Source: Actinomycetes bacterium (GTDB taxonomy: Bacteria > Actinomycetota > Thermoleophilia > Solirubrobacterales > Solirubrobacteraceae). Taken from it: 44,125 nt of DNA. The position numbers and the translations under genes were made by a program. Below are positions 35,788-44,125 of the stretch, one piece after another. Numbering within the stretch: the stretch's first letter is position 1; each line of letters opens with the position of its first letter. Below the pieces are notes generated by a model that searched no databases, was not told the origin of the DNA, and was given only the letters and a program-made list of their open reading frames with translations. The stretch covers positions 1 to 44,125 of the forward strand of contig JAJZDA010000007.1 of NCBI GenBank assembly GCA_021851525.1. The letters run 5' to 3'.

Positions 35788-36402
35788 TCACGGATTCGTG
35801 TGAGCGGCGAGGATCAGGTTCAGTGCGCCTGAGAGTGCGGCGCGGAGCTGGTTCGGGTCGCGCCGGACCTGCGTGAGCAGCAGGCCGCCTTGCACGGCCG
35901 CGAGCATGTTCTGCGCCAGCGCGCCGATCTCGGTGTCGGGGCGCAGCTCTCCACGGGCGGCCATGCGCTCGAGACCCACGCGGATCCCGGCCTCCCACCG
36001 GTCCAGGCCATCGGCGAGCTCGAGCCGTGCACGGTCGTTGTGCTCGGCGAGTTGGCCGGCGAGCGAGCCGATCGGGCAGCCGCCCTTCGCCTGCCGTGCC
36101 TCCTGTAAGGCCACCAGGGCATCGATCCAGGCACGGAGGCCCGCGATTGTGTCCAGCTGCTCGAACAGCTCGGCTTGGCCGCCGATGACATCGTCGCTGG
36201 CTGCCCTGGCGACCGCCCGCATGAGGTCGTCGCGGTCGGCGAAGTAGTGGTAGAGCTGGCTCTTGGAGACATGCGCGCGGACGCGGACCTCGTCCAGCGA
36301 AGCGCCGGCAACTCCGCGTGCGGCGACCAGTTCGGTTGCCGCGCGGACGATCCGTTCGCGCGTCTCGCGTCCCTTGGCAGTCACCGGTTGTCGCGCGCTC
36401 AC
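35788..36402 (-). CDS. TetR/AcrR family regulator
   Basis: RERIVRAATELVAARGVAGASLDEVRVRAHVSKSQLYHYFADRDDLMRAV. Confidence 0.94.
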   Translation of the reverse strand: MSARQPVTAKGRETRERIVRAATELVAARGVAGASLDEVRVRAHVSKSQLYHYFADRDDLMRAVARAASDDVIGGQAELFEQLDTIAGLRAWIDALVALQEARQAKGGCPIGSLAGQLAEHNDRARLELADGLDRWEAGIRVGLERMAARGELRPDTEIGALAQNMLAAVQGGLLLTQVRRDPNQLRAALSGALNLILAAHTNP

Positions 36403-36420
36403 GGCCTGATTCTACTGGGC

Positions 36421-36473
36421 TGGACTGATCGGTCCATTACGTGTACTCTGCGCAGAGTGGACTGATCGGTCCA
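36421..36473. promoter_or_regulatory. duplicated TetR-type operator flanking a 14-bp perfect palindrome
   Basis: TGGACTGATCGGTCCA at 36421-36436 and 36458-36473; ACTCTGCGCAGAGT at 36445-36458. Confidence 0.85.
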
Positions 36474-36498
36474 GTAACGAACAAAGGATGCCTCAGCA

Positions 36499-37152
36499 AT
36501 GACAACGATCGCCGAGCAGGTCAACGAGGTGAAGGCCGCCGCCGCGGCGCGGCTCCCGTCGGAAGTGGTGGCGGTGTTCGCCTCCGACCAGGCCGCGCTC
36601 GCGGAGCGCGGAGTCCCGGACGCGGCGGTCAGGGTCGGCGACACGATTGCTCCGTTCGCGCTCCCCGACGCGACCGGGCAGACCCGAACGCTCGACGAGC
36701 TGACCGCCGATGGGCCGGCCGTGATCGTCTTTTATCGCGGCGGCTGGTGCCCGTACTGCAACCTGACCCTCCGCACCTACCAGCGCGACCTCCTTCCGCA
36801 GCTCAAATCAGTCAGCCTGGTAGCGGTCTCGCCCGAGAGTCCTGACGCATCGCTGAGCACCCGAGAGAAGGCCGAACTCTCCTACACGGTCCTCAGTGAC
36901 ACTGGCGCAGCGCTGGCCTCCACCCTCGGGATCACGTTCGAGCCCTCCGAGCAGGGAGTCGCGGCCCAACAGGCGATCGGCGTCGACATCCGCACGACCC
37001 GCGCTGACAGCGGCACGGTCCTGCCGATGCCGACCGTCCTGATCGTCGACCGCGAGCGCGTCGTGCGCTTCGTCGACGTCCACCCGGACTACACCGGCCG
37101 AACCGAGGTCGCTGACATCCTCCACGCCCTCGCCACGCTTCCGAGTCACTGA
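36499..37152 (+). CDS. peroxiredoxin-like (AhpC/TSA) family protein
   Basis: VIVFYRGGWCPYCNLTLRTYQRDLLPQL. Confidence 0.93.
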   Translation: MTTIAEQVNEVKAAAAARLPSEVVAVFASDQAALAERGVPDAAVRVGDTIAPFALPDATGQTRTLDELTADGPAVIVFYRGGWCPYCNLTLRTYQRDLLPQLKSVSLVAVSPESPDASLSTREKAELSYTVLSDTGAALASTLGITFEPSEQGVAAQQAIGVDIRTTRADSGTVLPMPTVLIVDRERVVRFVDVHPDYTGRTEVADILHALATLPSH

Positions 37153-37252
37153 CGGCCGGTCCAGGCTTCGGTCACACGCCGCCGGGCGGGCAGCGCAACC
37201 GGCGGTCAGGCGCAAGCGTGTGAGATTGGTGTGAGGTGAACGTCACTCGAGC

Positions 37253-38893
37253 TCAGCGCACGGCATAGACCAGTGGCCTGCCGTTGCGATCGAGGAAGTA
37301 GAGCGTGCCGGTGAAGTCTGAGTATGCGGACCTGCCGACGGTGACCGCGATCGACTCATCCGTGAGCGCCTGACCGCATGCGGCGGAGAGCGCCGCCGCT
37401 GCGGGAGTTCGCGCGGCGGGCAGCTCTCCCAGGACGGTGTGGCGGCCGAGGAAGCTGCCCGTGGCGTAGTCACTGAAGTCGGCAGTCCACCACGACCGAT
37501 CCGTCACCGCCATGTCTGAGGCGAACTGCGTGCTCAGGTATGTGCGGGCGATCCGCTTCGCCAGCTCGATTGCGCTCGGCGTGAACCCGGTAAGCCCTTG
37601 ATCTGCGGGGCACGATGGCAGCTGTGCTCCGTGCGACGCTCGCGCCGGTGGGTAGAGCCGCGCCGGAAAGCCCGGGGCGCTTGGGCCGGGCAGCGTGTCC
37701 GCCAGCGGCGTGCGGATTGAGGCTAGCTCGGCCCGCCTGCCCGCGCCGATGCGCACGACGACGCTCGCTGCGCCATAGCCGTTGCCCTGGGCGTTGTCGA
37801 CGTAGACGGTGCCGCTGCCGCTGACCGCGATTCCGTTCTCCTGAAAGCCTGCGTCTGCTCCCCAGCTGATGCCCTCCACGCGCCGCGGGTTGACGCTGTA
37901 GAACCGCCTCAGGCCGTGGCCCGTGGACGCCTCGATGACGCCGGAGTGGGTTCCGATCAGCATGCCGCCGCTGGGCCGCGCGGCGAGCCCTGTCGCGTAG
38001 CTGCCACCGAGGTCCGTGAGCTTCCCGGCCGGTGTGAGGGTGTAGACGGCGCGCGGGAAGGCGCTTGCGATGTACAGCACGCCGGCGCGGTCGAAGGCGA
38101 GCTGCACGGGGGAGAAGCTGACGTTCGCGGGCGTCAGCTGCCCCGGCGGGTGGGCCACCGTATGCGCCACAGGCATGTGTCCGCCGGCCACCCAGGTCAG
38201 CCGTCCAGCTGGCGAGAGGCGCTCGATCGTGCCCGGGGTGGCAACGTAGACCGACCCGGCCGGCGAGACGGCCACCGCCGCGAGGCGGCAGCCCGTGCCG
38301 TGCGGGTACACGTTGACCAGCGGCAGGCGCAGGATCGTGTGGATGATCCCGCGGGGGCTGATCTGCCGGATCCGGCAGTTGCCATCGTCAATGACGTCGA
38401 CGGTTCCGTTCGGCGCGACCGCGATCCCGGCAGTGGAGAAGTACCCGAAGGCAAACGCGGCGTTGCGGGCCTGGCCGCCGTCGCCGGAGAACCCCAGGCG
38501 CCCGTCTCCGGCGTACACCGAGAGCCGGCCGTCTGAGCGAAGCTCGAGGATCTGGTCGCGCGAGCTGTCGAGGATCAGCAGGTTGCCGTTGGGGAGCGTG
38601 GCGAGCGTCGTCGGCTGGATCAGGTCTGCTGAACGTGTCGGCCCAGCTCCGCGCGTTGCGGGCTGTGCTCCGGGAGAGCCGCCGGCGTCACGCGACGGGT
38701 CTCGCCGCGACCGGGCTGGCGGCCCGGTCGCGGCGATCAGGCCCGCCACACACGCTCCGCCCGCAAGCGCAACCAGCGAGGTGCGCAGCAGCCAGCGCCT
38801 GCGGCGCAGGCGATGTGCCTCCTTGATCAGGGCCTGCTCGTCGGCGAGCGCGAGCTCTGCGGCGGGATCGCCGCGCTGCTCGAGCAGGGTCAC
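37253..38893 (-). CDS. membrane-anchored NHL/beta-propeller-like protein
   Basis: TM WLLRTSLVALAGGACVAGLIAA; repeated VYAGDGRLGFSGDGGQARNAAF, IAVAPNGTVDVIDDGNCRIRQI; GTG start overlapping GntR stop. Confidence 0.75.
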   Translation of the reverse strand: MTLLEQRGDPAAELALADEQALIKEAHRLRRRRWLLRTSLVALAGGACVAGLIAATGPPARSRRDPSRDAGGSPGAQPATRGAGPTRSADLIQPTTLATLPNGNLLILDSSRDQILELRSDGRLSVYAGDGRLGFSGDGGQARNAAFAFGYFSTAGIAVAPNGTVDVIDDGNCRIRQISPRGIIHTILRLPLVNVYPHGTGCRLAAVAVSPAGSVYVATPGTIERLSPAGRLTWVAGGHMPVAHTVAHPPGQLTPANVSFSPVQLAFDRAGVLYIASAFPRAVYTLTPAGKLTDLGGSYATGLAARPSGGMLIGTHSGVIEASTGHGLRRFYSVNPRRVEGISWGADAGFQENGIAVSGSGTVYVDNAQGNGYGAASVVVRIGAGRRAELASIRTPLADTLPGPSAPGFPARLYPPARASHGAQLPSCPADQGLTGFTPSAIELAKRIARTYLSTQFASDMAVTDRSWWTADFSDYATGSFLGRHTVLGELPAARTPAAAALSAACGQALTDESIAVTVGRSAYSDFTGTLYFLDRNGRPLVYAVR

Positions 38894-39228
38894 GACACCG
38901 CTTCGATCATCGCGATCAGCTCCTCCGGCCGGTAACCGTTCCTGCGGGCAAACGCAACCAGCTCCCGGGCGCGCGCCAGCACCGCGCCGCGCTGCGGTGT
39001 GCCGGCGACGGTGATCCCGCGTCCCTGGCGGATCTCCAAGAGGCCCTCGTCGCGCAGCTGGTGCAGCGCCCGCAGCACCGTGTTGCGATTCACGCCCAGC
39101 ACCGTCGCCAGGTCTTTGGCGAGCGGCATCCGCTCCCCGGGCTTTGCCTCGCCGTCCGCAATGGCGCGGCGGATCTCGGCTGCCGCCTGCTCCCACAGCG
39201 GCATCGAGTCGGTCGGTTCAAGCTGCAT
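38890..39228 (-). CDS. GntR family (YtrA-like) regulator
   Basis: PLWEQAAAEIRRAIADGEAKPGERMPLAKDLATVLGVNRNTVLRALHQLRDEGLLEIRQGRG. Confidence 0.93.
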   Translation of the reverse strand: MQLEPTDSMPLWEQAAAEIRRAIADGEAKPGERMPLAKDLATVLGVNRNTVLRALHQLRDEGLLEIRQGRGITVAGTPQRGAVLARARELVAFARRNGYRPEELIAMIEAVS

Positions 39229-39325
39229 TGATCTATTTAAAGCAGATCAATTGGCTGACTTCAAGGGTCCGCCGCAGCCCTCGCGGACCTGGTCAACCGA
39301 CCTCTCGCGCCCGTCAGGGGGGCGG

Positions 39326-39868
39326 TCAGGTTGCGGGAGCGTGCCTGCCGTCCCGGCTCGCCTGCAGGAACCGGCCGACCTCAACGCGATCGGTCAGCCG
39401 AATCCAGCGCGCGTCGGACTGCGCCGCGTACTCGGCGCGAGTCCGTGCGTACCGGGTCCAGGACCACGCGATCACCGAGCGTTCGGGATCGCGGGACAGG
39501 GCATCGCGCAATGACTCGCGGTTGCCGTTCCACAGCGACTCTCGTAACACGACGCGGCGCGCGGTCCGCAGCACCAACTGGCGCATCACCACGCGCCGTT
39601 TGAGGTCGAGCCAGATGACGGTGTCGGCGCGTGCGCGCACCAGCTCGCCGCCCTTGGAGCCGTAGTTGCCGTCCGCGACCCACGCCCCGTCGACGGGGCA
39701 AAGCGTGTTGAGCGCGGCCCGCATCTGCTGCGCGGAGGCGGGTGTCCACCCGGGACCGTGGTGGATCGCGTCCAGCTCCACGTGGCTGACGCCCAATGTG
39801 GCGGCGAGCCGGACCGCGAGCCAGGTCTTGCCCGCTCCGCTGCTGCCGACGATCGCCACACGCTGCAT
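39326..39868 (-). CDS. P-loop kinase-like (FlaR/topology-modulation-like) protein
   Basis: VAIVGSSGAGKTWLAVRLAATLGVSHVELDAIHH...WVADGNYG...VIWLDLKR. Confidence 0.85.
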   Translation of the reverse strand: MQRVAIVGSSGAGKTWLAVRLAATLGVSHVELDAIHHGPGWTPASAQQMRAALNTLCPVDGAWVADGNYGSKGGELVRARADTVIWLDLKRRVVMRQLVLRTARRVVLRESLWNGNRESLRDALSRDPERSVIAWSWTRYARTRAEYAAQSDARWIRLTDRVEVGRFLQASRDGRHAPAT

Positions 39869-40036
39869 CGCGCCATGATCGCGCCAGTGATCTCGCGGCA
39901 TGCTCCTGCGGCGTGTCATCCGGCGTCCCAGGCGGGTGTGCGGCGCGGGTGGGTGTGCGCGCCCCAGGCGTGCGGCCCCGCGGGCGTTCGGCGGCGCGGG
40001 CCCGGCCCGACCACGATCAGCTTCGGAGACTGGCCA

Positions 40037-42406
40037 TCAGAGACTCGCTGCCAGTTCCTCGGTCTGCTGCAGCATCAGCTCCAGCAGGTTGAGACCTGCG
40101 TCCCAGAAATCTCGATCCGTGACGCGCAGGCCGATCATCACCGCGAGCTGCTCCGGGCTGCGTGATCCGCCGGCGGCGAGCATCGCCAGGTAATCCTCGG
40201 CGAAGGCGCCGCCGATCTTCTGATAGCGGTCGAACGCGGACCAGGCGGTGAGCAGGCCGTGGGAATAGCTGTAGAGATAGCCCGGCTCCTCAATCAGGTG
40301 GGGGATCAGCGACCAGACCAGGCGCGTGCCCTGGTCGATCTCGATCGTGTCGCCCCAGAGCTCGCGCAGCGACCCGGCCCAGATCTCGCAGAGCTCCTCA
40401 GCGCTCAGCTCCCCGTGGTCTCGCACATGACGGTGCATGGCGGCCTCGGCTGAGAGCAGCGCGCAGGCCTCGAACACGTTGAGCATCGCGTCATCCAGGC
40501 GGGCCGCCAGCAGCGCCAGGCGCTCATGGTCGTGCGCCGCCTGACGCATCAGGTGCTCGGCCACCAGCGCCTCCGAGAAGGTGGAAGCGACCTCCAGCAT
40601 CGGGCTTGAGCTGTCCCACTGGAGTGCCCGCTGACGGCGGGAGAGCTCGAAGTGCAGGGCGTGCCCGAGTTCGTGTGCCAGGGCCATCGTGTCCCTCGGG
40701 TGTGAGTCGTAGTTCACCAGCACGTAGGGGGGTGAGCTGGTTCCCGCCTGGGCGCAGAGCGCGCCGTCCTGCTTGTTGGCGCGGATCGGTGCGTCGATCA
40801 GCCCGTGTGTGAAGAAGCGGTCGATGACCTCGGCGGCGCGGGGTGAGAACTCCGACCAGGCCGCTGTGATCAGCTGCCGGGATTGCGCGAACGTGATCTG
40901 CCGCGTGACGCTCGGAAGCGCGGCCCGCAGGTCAGCTGTGGTCAGCCGCTCGACCCCCAGCAGGCGCGCCTTCAGTCGGTTCCAGCGTCGTGCGAGGTCA
41001 CGCCGCGCGCTGATCGCCTCGAGCTGGGCGGCAACCGCGCTGTCACTGGTCTCGTTGGCAAGATTGCGCGCTGACAGCCAGGTCGGATAGCCGCGCAGCC
41101 GGTCATCGACGGCCTTCTCGCCCAGCACCTGGTTGTAGGCGGCGACGCGCGTCGGCAGGCCTGCCAGAGCGCCGGTCGCGATCGCCGCGATCGCCGCCGC
41201 CCGCTGCTCACGTACGGGCGAGGAGAGGGTGCTCATGGCCTGCGCCATCGGCACCGAGTCTCCGTCGATCTCCGCAGTCAGGCTCGCGGCGTTCTCGGCA
41301 TAGAGCCGCTTCCAGGCCGCCAGCCGCTGCACGCTCGTCTCGGCCAGGACGCGTTCCTGCTCATGCGTCAGGAGATGGCGCCGGCGGGCGCGCAGGCGGC
41401 GCAGGTGGTGGGCGGCAAACGCGAGCCGCTGTCCCGCGCCCGTCAGCAGCGCCTCGGCGCTGGCGTCGTCCAGCGCTGCCCACTCCAGCTCAAAGAACGA
41501 GAGCTTCCCGTCGATCTCGGCCTGGGCCGCCTCGGCAGCCGCCTGCAGTGCGCCGGCGGCACTGTCGGAGCTGTCCGCAACGCCGCGCATCAGCGCATAG
41601 CCGCCCGCGCTGCGCAGTAGCTCGGAGACCTCGCAGAGCTCGGTGGCGAGGCGCACCAGCGCGTCCGCGTCGAACTGCGCCACCCTGCCGGTGAACTCGG
41701 CCGCCAGCGCCTCGGCCCGTGCGCGGGCCGAGGCCAGCAACCGCCTCGCGCCATCCTCGCCGTGGTGGTCGACGATCGGCGCCAGATCCCAGACGGCGGC
41801 CTCCAGATCGGGATCGCCGAGCTCGGCCGGCTCACTCACCGCACCACGACCTGAGCGCCATTCGGATTCGAGCATCGCAAAGTCGATCTCATCGCTCCAG
41901 CCGCCCTTGAACCATTCGTTCTCGATCAGCCGCGCCTCCCGGCGCATCCCGAGCCGCTGGGCCAGCCTCAGAGACGGGCCGTTGCGCGCGTCAATCCTGG
42001 CGACGATCCGGTGGAGCCCGAGCTCCTCAAAACCGAGGCGCAACAGCTCAGCGGCGGCCTCAGTCGCGTAACCGTGACCCGCATGGTCGGGATTGAGGAT
42101 CCAGCCGACCTCACCGCAACGGTGCAGCTCACTGTGGATGAACAGCGTGACGTCGCCGATCAGCCGTGCGGATTCGGCGAGCTCCACGCCGAGGGTCAGC
42201 GCCGAGTTCTCAGCGGTGATTGCGGTCTGCGACCAGCGGTCCGCAAGCCTCTCGGCGATCATCTGGCGGCTCATCGGCGCGAACGGCACGTAGCGGCACA
42301 CCTCTTCGAGCGACCGATAGGACAGCAGCGCAGCGATGTCCGCGTCCGACAGGGGGCGCAGCAGCAGCCGCGCGGTCCGCAGCGGGTACGTCGGCCGGAG
42401 CTCCAC
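40037..42406 (-). CDS. GNAT acetyltransferase - oligoendopeptidase F (M3) fusion
   Basis: N-term GNAT TARLLLRPLSDADIAAL...GEVGWILNPDHAGHGYATEAAAELLRLGF; C-term M3 AHELGHALHFELS. Confidence 0.9.
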   Translation of the reverse strand: MELRPTYPLRTARLLLRPLSDADIAALLSYRSLEEVCRYVPFAPMSRQMIAERLADRWSQTAITAENSALTLGVELAESARLIGDVTLFIHSELHRCGEVGWILNPDHAGHGYATEAAAELLRLGFEELGLHRIVARIDARNGPSLRLAQRLGMRREARLIENEWFKGGWSDEIDFAMLESEWRSGRGAVSEPAELGDPDLEAAVWDLAPIVDHHGEDGARRLLASARARAEALAAEFTGRVAQFDADALVRLATELCEVSELLRSAGGYALMRGVADSSDSAAGALQAAAEAAQAEIDGKLSFFELEWAALDDASAEALLTGAGQRLAFAAHHLRRLRARRRHLLTHEQERVLAETSVQRLAAWKRLYAENAASLTAEIDGDSVPMAQAMSTLSSPVREQRAAAIAAIATGALAGLPTRVAAYNQVLGEKAVDDRLRGYPTWLSARNLANETSDSAVAAQLEAISARRDLARRWNRLKARLLGVERLTTADLRAALPSVTRQITFAQSRQLITAAWSEFSPRAAEVIDRFFTHGLIDAPIRANKQDGALCAQAGTSSPPYVLVNYDSHPRDTMALAHELGHALHFELSRRQRALQWDSSSPMLEVASTFSEALVAEHLMRQAAHDHERLALLAARLDDAMLNVFEACALLSAEAAMHRHVRDHGELSAEELCEIWAGSLRELWGDTIEIDQGTRLVWSLIPHLIEEPGYLYSYSHGLLTAWSAFDRYQKIGGAFAEDYLAMLAAGGSRSPEQLAVMIGLRVTDRDFWDAGLNLLELMLQQTEELAASL

Positions 42407-42665
42407 GTGGTCATGCTAATCGCAGGCCGGCAGCGCGCGAGCTGGTCATCTCCCGGCGCCTGGCCGGCACGCTGGGACCGTGCCGCTGCAAATGCGGCCA
42501 GCGCGCGTGCAGACCCACGGACTCAGGGAACCGAGGCGTTTGGAGACGCCGTGCGTGCGGAGCGCCGCGGCGTTGGCGGGCCCATGCCGTTCGGAGGGCT
42601 CCCGCGTTCACCGAGTGTCGACGTCGGTTGGTGCCGGAGCCGAGATCACCGTATGCTCGAGGAGC

Positions 42666-42725
42666 ATGACGTCGTTGGTGCAGTGTTCCTGCTGGTGGCG
42701 GCCGCCGTACACGCGGTCCCGCTGA
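42666..42725 (+). promoter_or_regulatory. candidate trpS leader peptide with tandem Trp codons
   Basis: ATG ACG TCG TTG GTG CAG TGT TCC TGC TGG TGG CGG CCG CCG TAC ACG CGG TCC CGC TGA = MTSLVQCSCWWRPPYTRSR*. Confidence 0.75.
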
Positions 42726-42735
42726 TCTGTGTTCA

Positions 42736-42757
42736 CGGGCCGCTCTCGAGCGGCCCG
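42736..42757 (+). terminator. attenuator hairpin between leader peptide and trpS
   Basis: CGGGCCGCT-CTCG-AGCGGCCCG; alternative pairing of its 5' arm with GCGGTCCCG (42713-42721). Confidence 0.65.
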
Positions 42758-42813
42758 CTGTGAGTCTGACGACGTCACCGCTCGGGAGAGACCCTCTCTG
42801 GAAAGGGTGCTCT

Positions 42814-43833
42814 ATGACTCACCCCTCGGCGCCGGTCGATCCGGCCTTTGCACTGCGGGTGCTTACCGGTGACCGTCCAACAGGGCAGCTTCACATCGGC
42901 CATCTCTTGGGAACCCTGGAGAACCGCGTGCGCCTTCAGGAGGACGGCCTGGACGTGTTCGTGCTGATCGCCGACTATCAGACGATCACCGATCGCGACA
43001 GCCCGGCCTCGCTGGCCGCTGATGTGGAAGAGCTCGTCGCCGACTACCTCGCGGTGGGGATCGACCCCGGCCGCTCGACGATCTTCGCTCACTCACTGCT
43101 GCCGGAGCTCAACCAACTGATGCTGCCGTTCCTGAGCCTGGTGACGCTGCCTGAGCTGCTGCGAAACCCGACCGTCAAGGACGAGGCCGCTACCGCCGGG
43201 ATGGAGACCCTGAACGGGCTGATGCTGACCTATCCGGTGCACCAGGCGGCGGACATCCTGTTCTGCCGCGGAACGCTGGTGCCGGTCGGTGCCGATCAGC
43301 TTCCTCACATCGAGCAGACGCGCGTGATCGCGAGACGTTTCAACCGGCGTTACGCACCCGACCGGCCCGTGTTCCCAGAACCTGAGCCGCTGCTCAGTGG
43401 CGCGCCGATGCTGCTCGGCACAGATGGGCACAAGATGAGCAAGAGCCGTGGCAACTCGATAGCGATAGCCGCCAGTGCCGATCAGACGGCGCGCCTGCTG
43501 CGCTCTGCCAGGACTGACTCAGATCCGCATATCACCTACGACCCGGTGAACCGTCCCGAGGTGTCCAACCTGGTGCTGCTCGCCGCTCTGTGTGAAGGCG
43601 TCGCCCCGCTGCTCGTGGCCGAGCAGATCGGTGGAGGTGGCGCGGTTGCCCTCAAGCGCCGCGTCACGGAGGCCGTGAATGAGCGCCTGCGCCCGATCCG
43701 TGAGCGCCGTGTTGAGCTCGCGGGCGACCGTGCATACCTGCGGTCGGTGGTGCGCGAGGGCAGCAACCGCGCCCGTGCCATCGCGCAACAGACCCTCGCG
43801 GACGTCGCGCACGCGATGCACTGCGGCTACTGA
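42814..43833 (+). CDS. trpS: tryptophan--tRNA ligase
   Basis: GDRPTGQLHIGHLLGTLENR, PVHQAADILFCRGTLVPVGADQLPHIEQTR, GTDGHKMSKSRGNSI. Confidence 0.97.
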   Translation: MTHPSAPVDPAFALRVLTGDRPTGQLHIGHLLGTLENRVRLQEDGLDVFVLIADYQTITDRDSPASLAADVEELVADYLAVGIDPGRSTIFAHSLLPELNQLMLPFLSLVTLPELLRNPTVKDEAATAGMETLNGLMLTYPVHQAADILFCRGTLVPVGADQLPHIEQTRVIARRFNRRYAPDRPVFPEPEPLLSGAPMLLGTDGHKMSKSRGNSIAIAASADQTARLLRSARTDSDPHITYDPVNRPEVSNLVLLAALCEGVAPLLVAEQIGGGGAVALKRRVTEAVNERLRPIRERRVELAGDRAYLRSVVREGSNRARAIAQQTLADVAHAMHCGY

Positions 43834-43946
43834 CACCCAGCCCGGAGTCCCGCGCAGCGTCCCGAGTCCCGCGCGGAGCTCCCGCACGGACCCGCAAACC
43901 CTGGACCGGGCGCGGCCGGCGACGGGCGCAGGCGCGCGGCACGGCG

Positions 43947-43972
43947 CGGTCAGCGCCTGCTGGCGCTGACCG
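43947..43972 (+). terminator. intrinsic-type hairpin downstream of trpS
   Basis: CGGTCAGCGCC-TGCT-GGCGCTGACCG then TTTGCGG. Confidence 0.7.
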
Positions 43973-43998
43973 TTTGCGGGAGGGGAGTGGAACGCGCA

Positions 43999-44049
43999 CG
44001 ACCCTGGGGGAGAAACCCGGCGTGGGGCCTGGTTTCTCCCCCAGGGTCG
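43999..44049. repeat. 19-bp perfect inverted repeat
   Basis: CGACCCTGGGGGAGAAACC-N13-GGTTTCTCCCCCAGGGTCG. Confidence 0.92.
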
Positions 44050-44053
44050 CGAT

Positions 44054-44125
44054 GTGGCCCCCCGGGTCGCGGGGTGGCCCCCCGGGTCGCGGGGTGGCCC
44101 CCCGGGTCGCGGGGTGGCCCCCCGG
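44054..44125. repeat. 20-bp tandem repeat GTGGCCCCCCGGGTCGCGGG, ~3.6 copies, runs off the window
   Basis: Direct reading of consecutive units to the window edge. Confidence 0.92.

Noticed and set aside
44054-44125. CRISPR array
   Set aside because: Units are contiguous 20-mers with no spacers and no cas genes nearby.
1-44125. tRNA/rRNA genes, including a tRNA as integration target for the 8.9 kb element
   Set aside because: No tRNA or rRNA sequence recognised by eye; the element target is nucS coding sequence instead. A tRNAscan run was not possible.

Overview
High-GC (Actinomycetota/Thermoleophilia-like) chromosomal segment. A housekeeping backbone carries kgd/sucA-type 2-oxoglutarate dehydrogenase, an ArnT-like glycosyltransferase, a transglycosylase-like protein, ATL, YjbQ, enoyl-CoA hydratase, nucS, ABC transporter plus two-component system, GNAT-PepF fusion and trpS. 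Two accessory blocks interrupt it. Block 1 (about 8557-17476) is an ~8.9 kb integrative element with a large serine recombinase, a rolling-circle-type Rep with three perfect hairpins at its 5' end, and a cargo of DndB/DGQHR protein, Vsr, C5 cytosine methyltransferase and a two-wHTH HNH nuclease. It sits inside nucS, the mismatch endonuclease gene. It appears to supply a new promoter and N-terminus that rebuild nucS. Two further truncated nucS 5' ends lie outboard (17465-17617 and about 18359-18498), suggesting at least two successive insertions at the same codon. Block 2 (about 25.7-32 kb) contains toxin-antitoxin-like pairs and an IS3-family element whose orfB is split by a second, 2.7 kb serine-recombinase element with shared CCCGAG cores. 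Other notable items: a candidate trpS attenuator with a leader peptide containing tandem Trp codons, a double TetR operator around a perfect palindrome, and a GNAT-oligoendopeptidase F fusion. All calls come from reading the sequence and the supplied ORFs; no database search was run.
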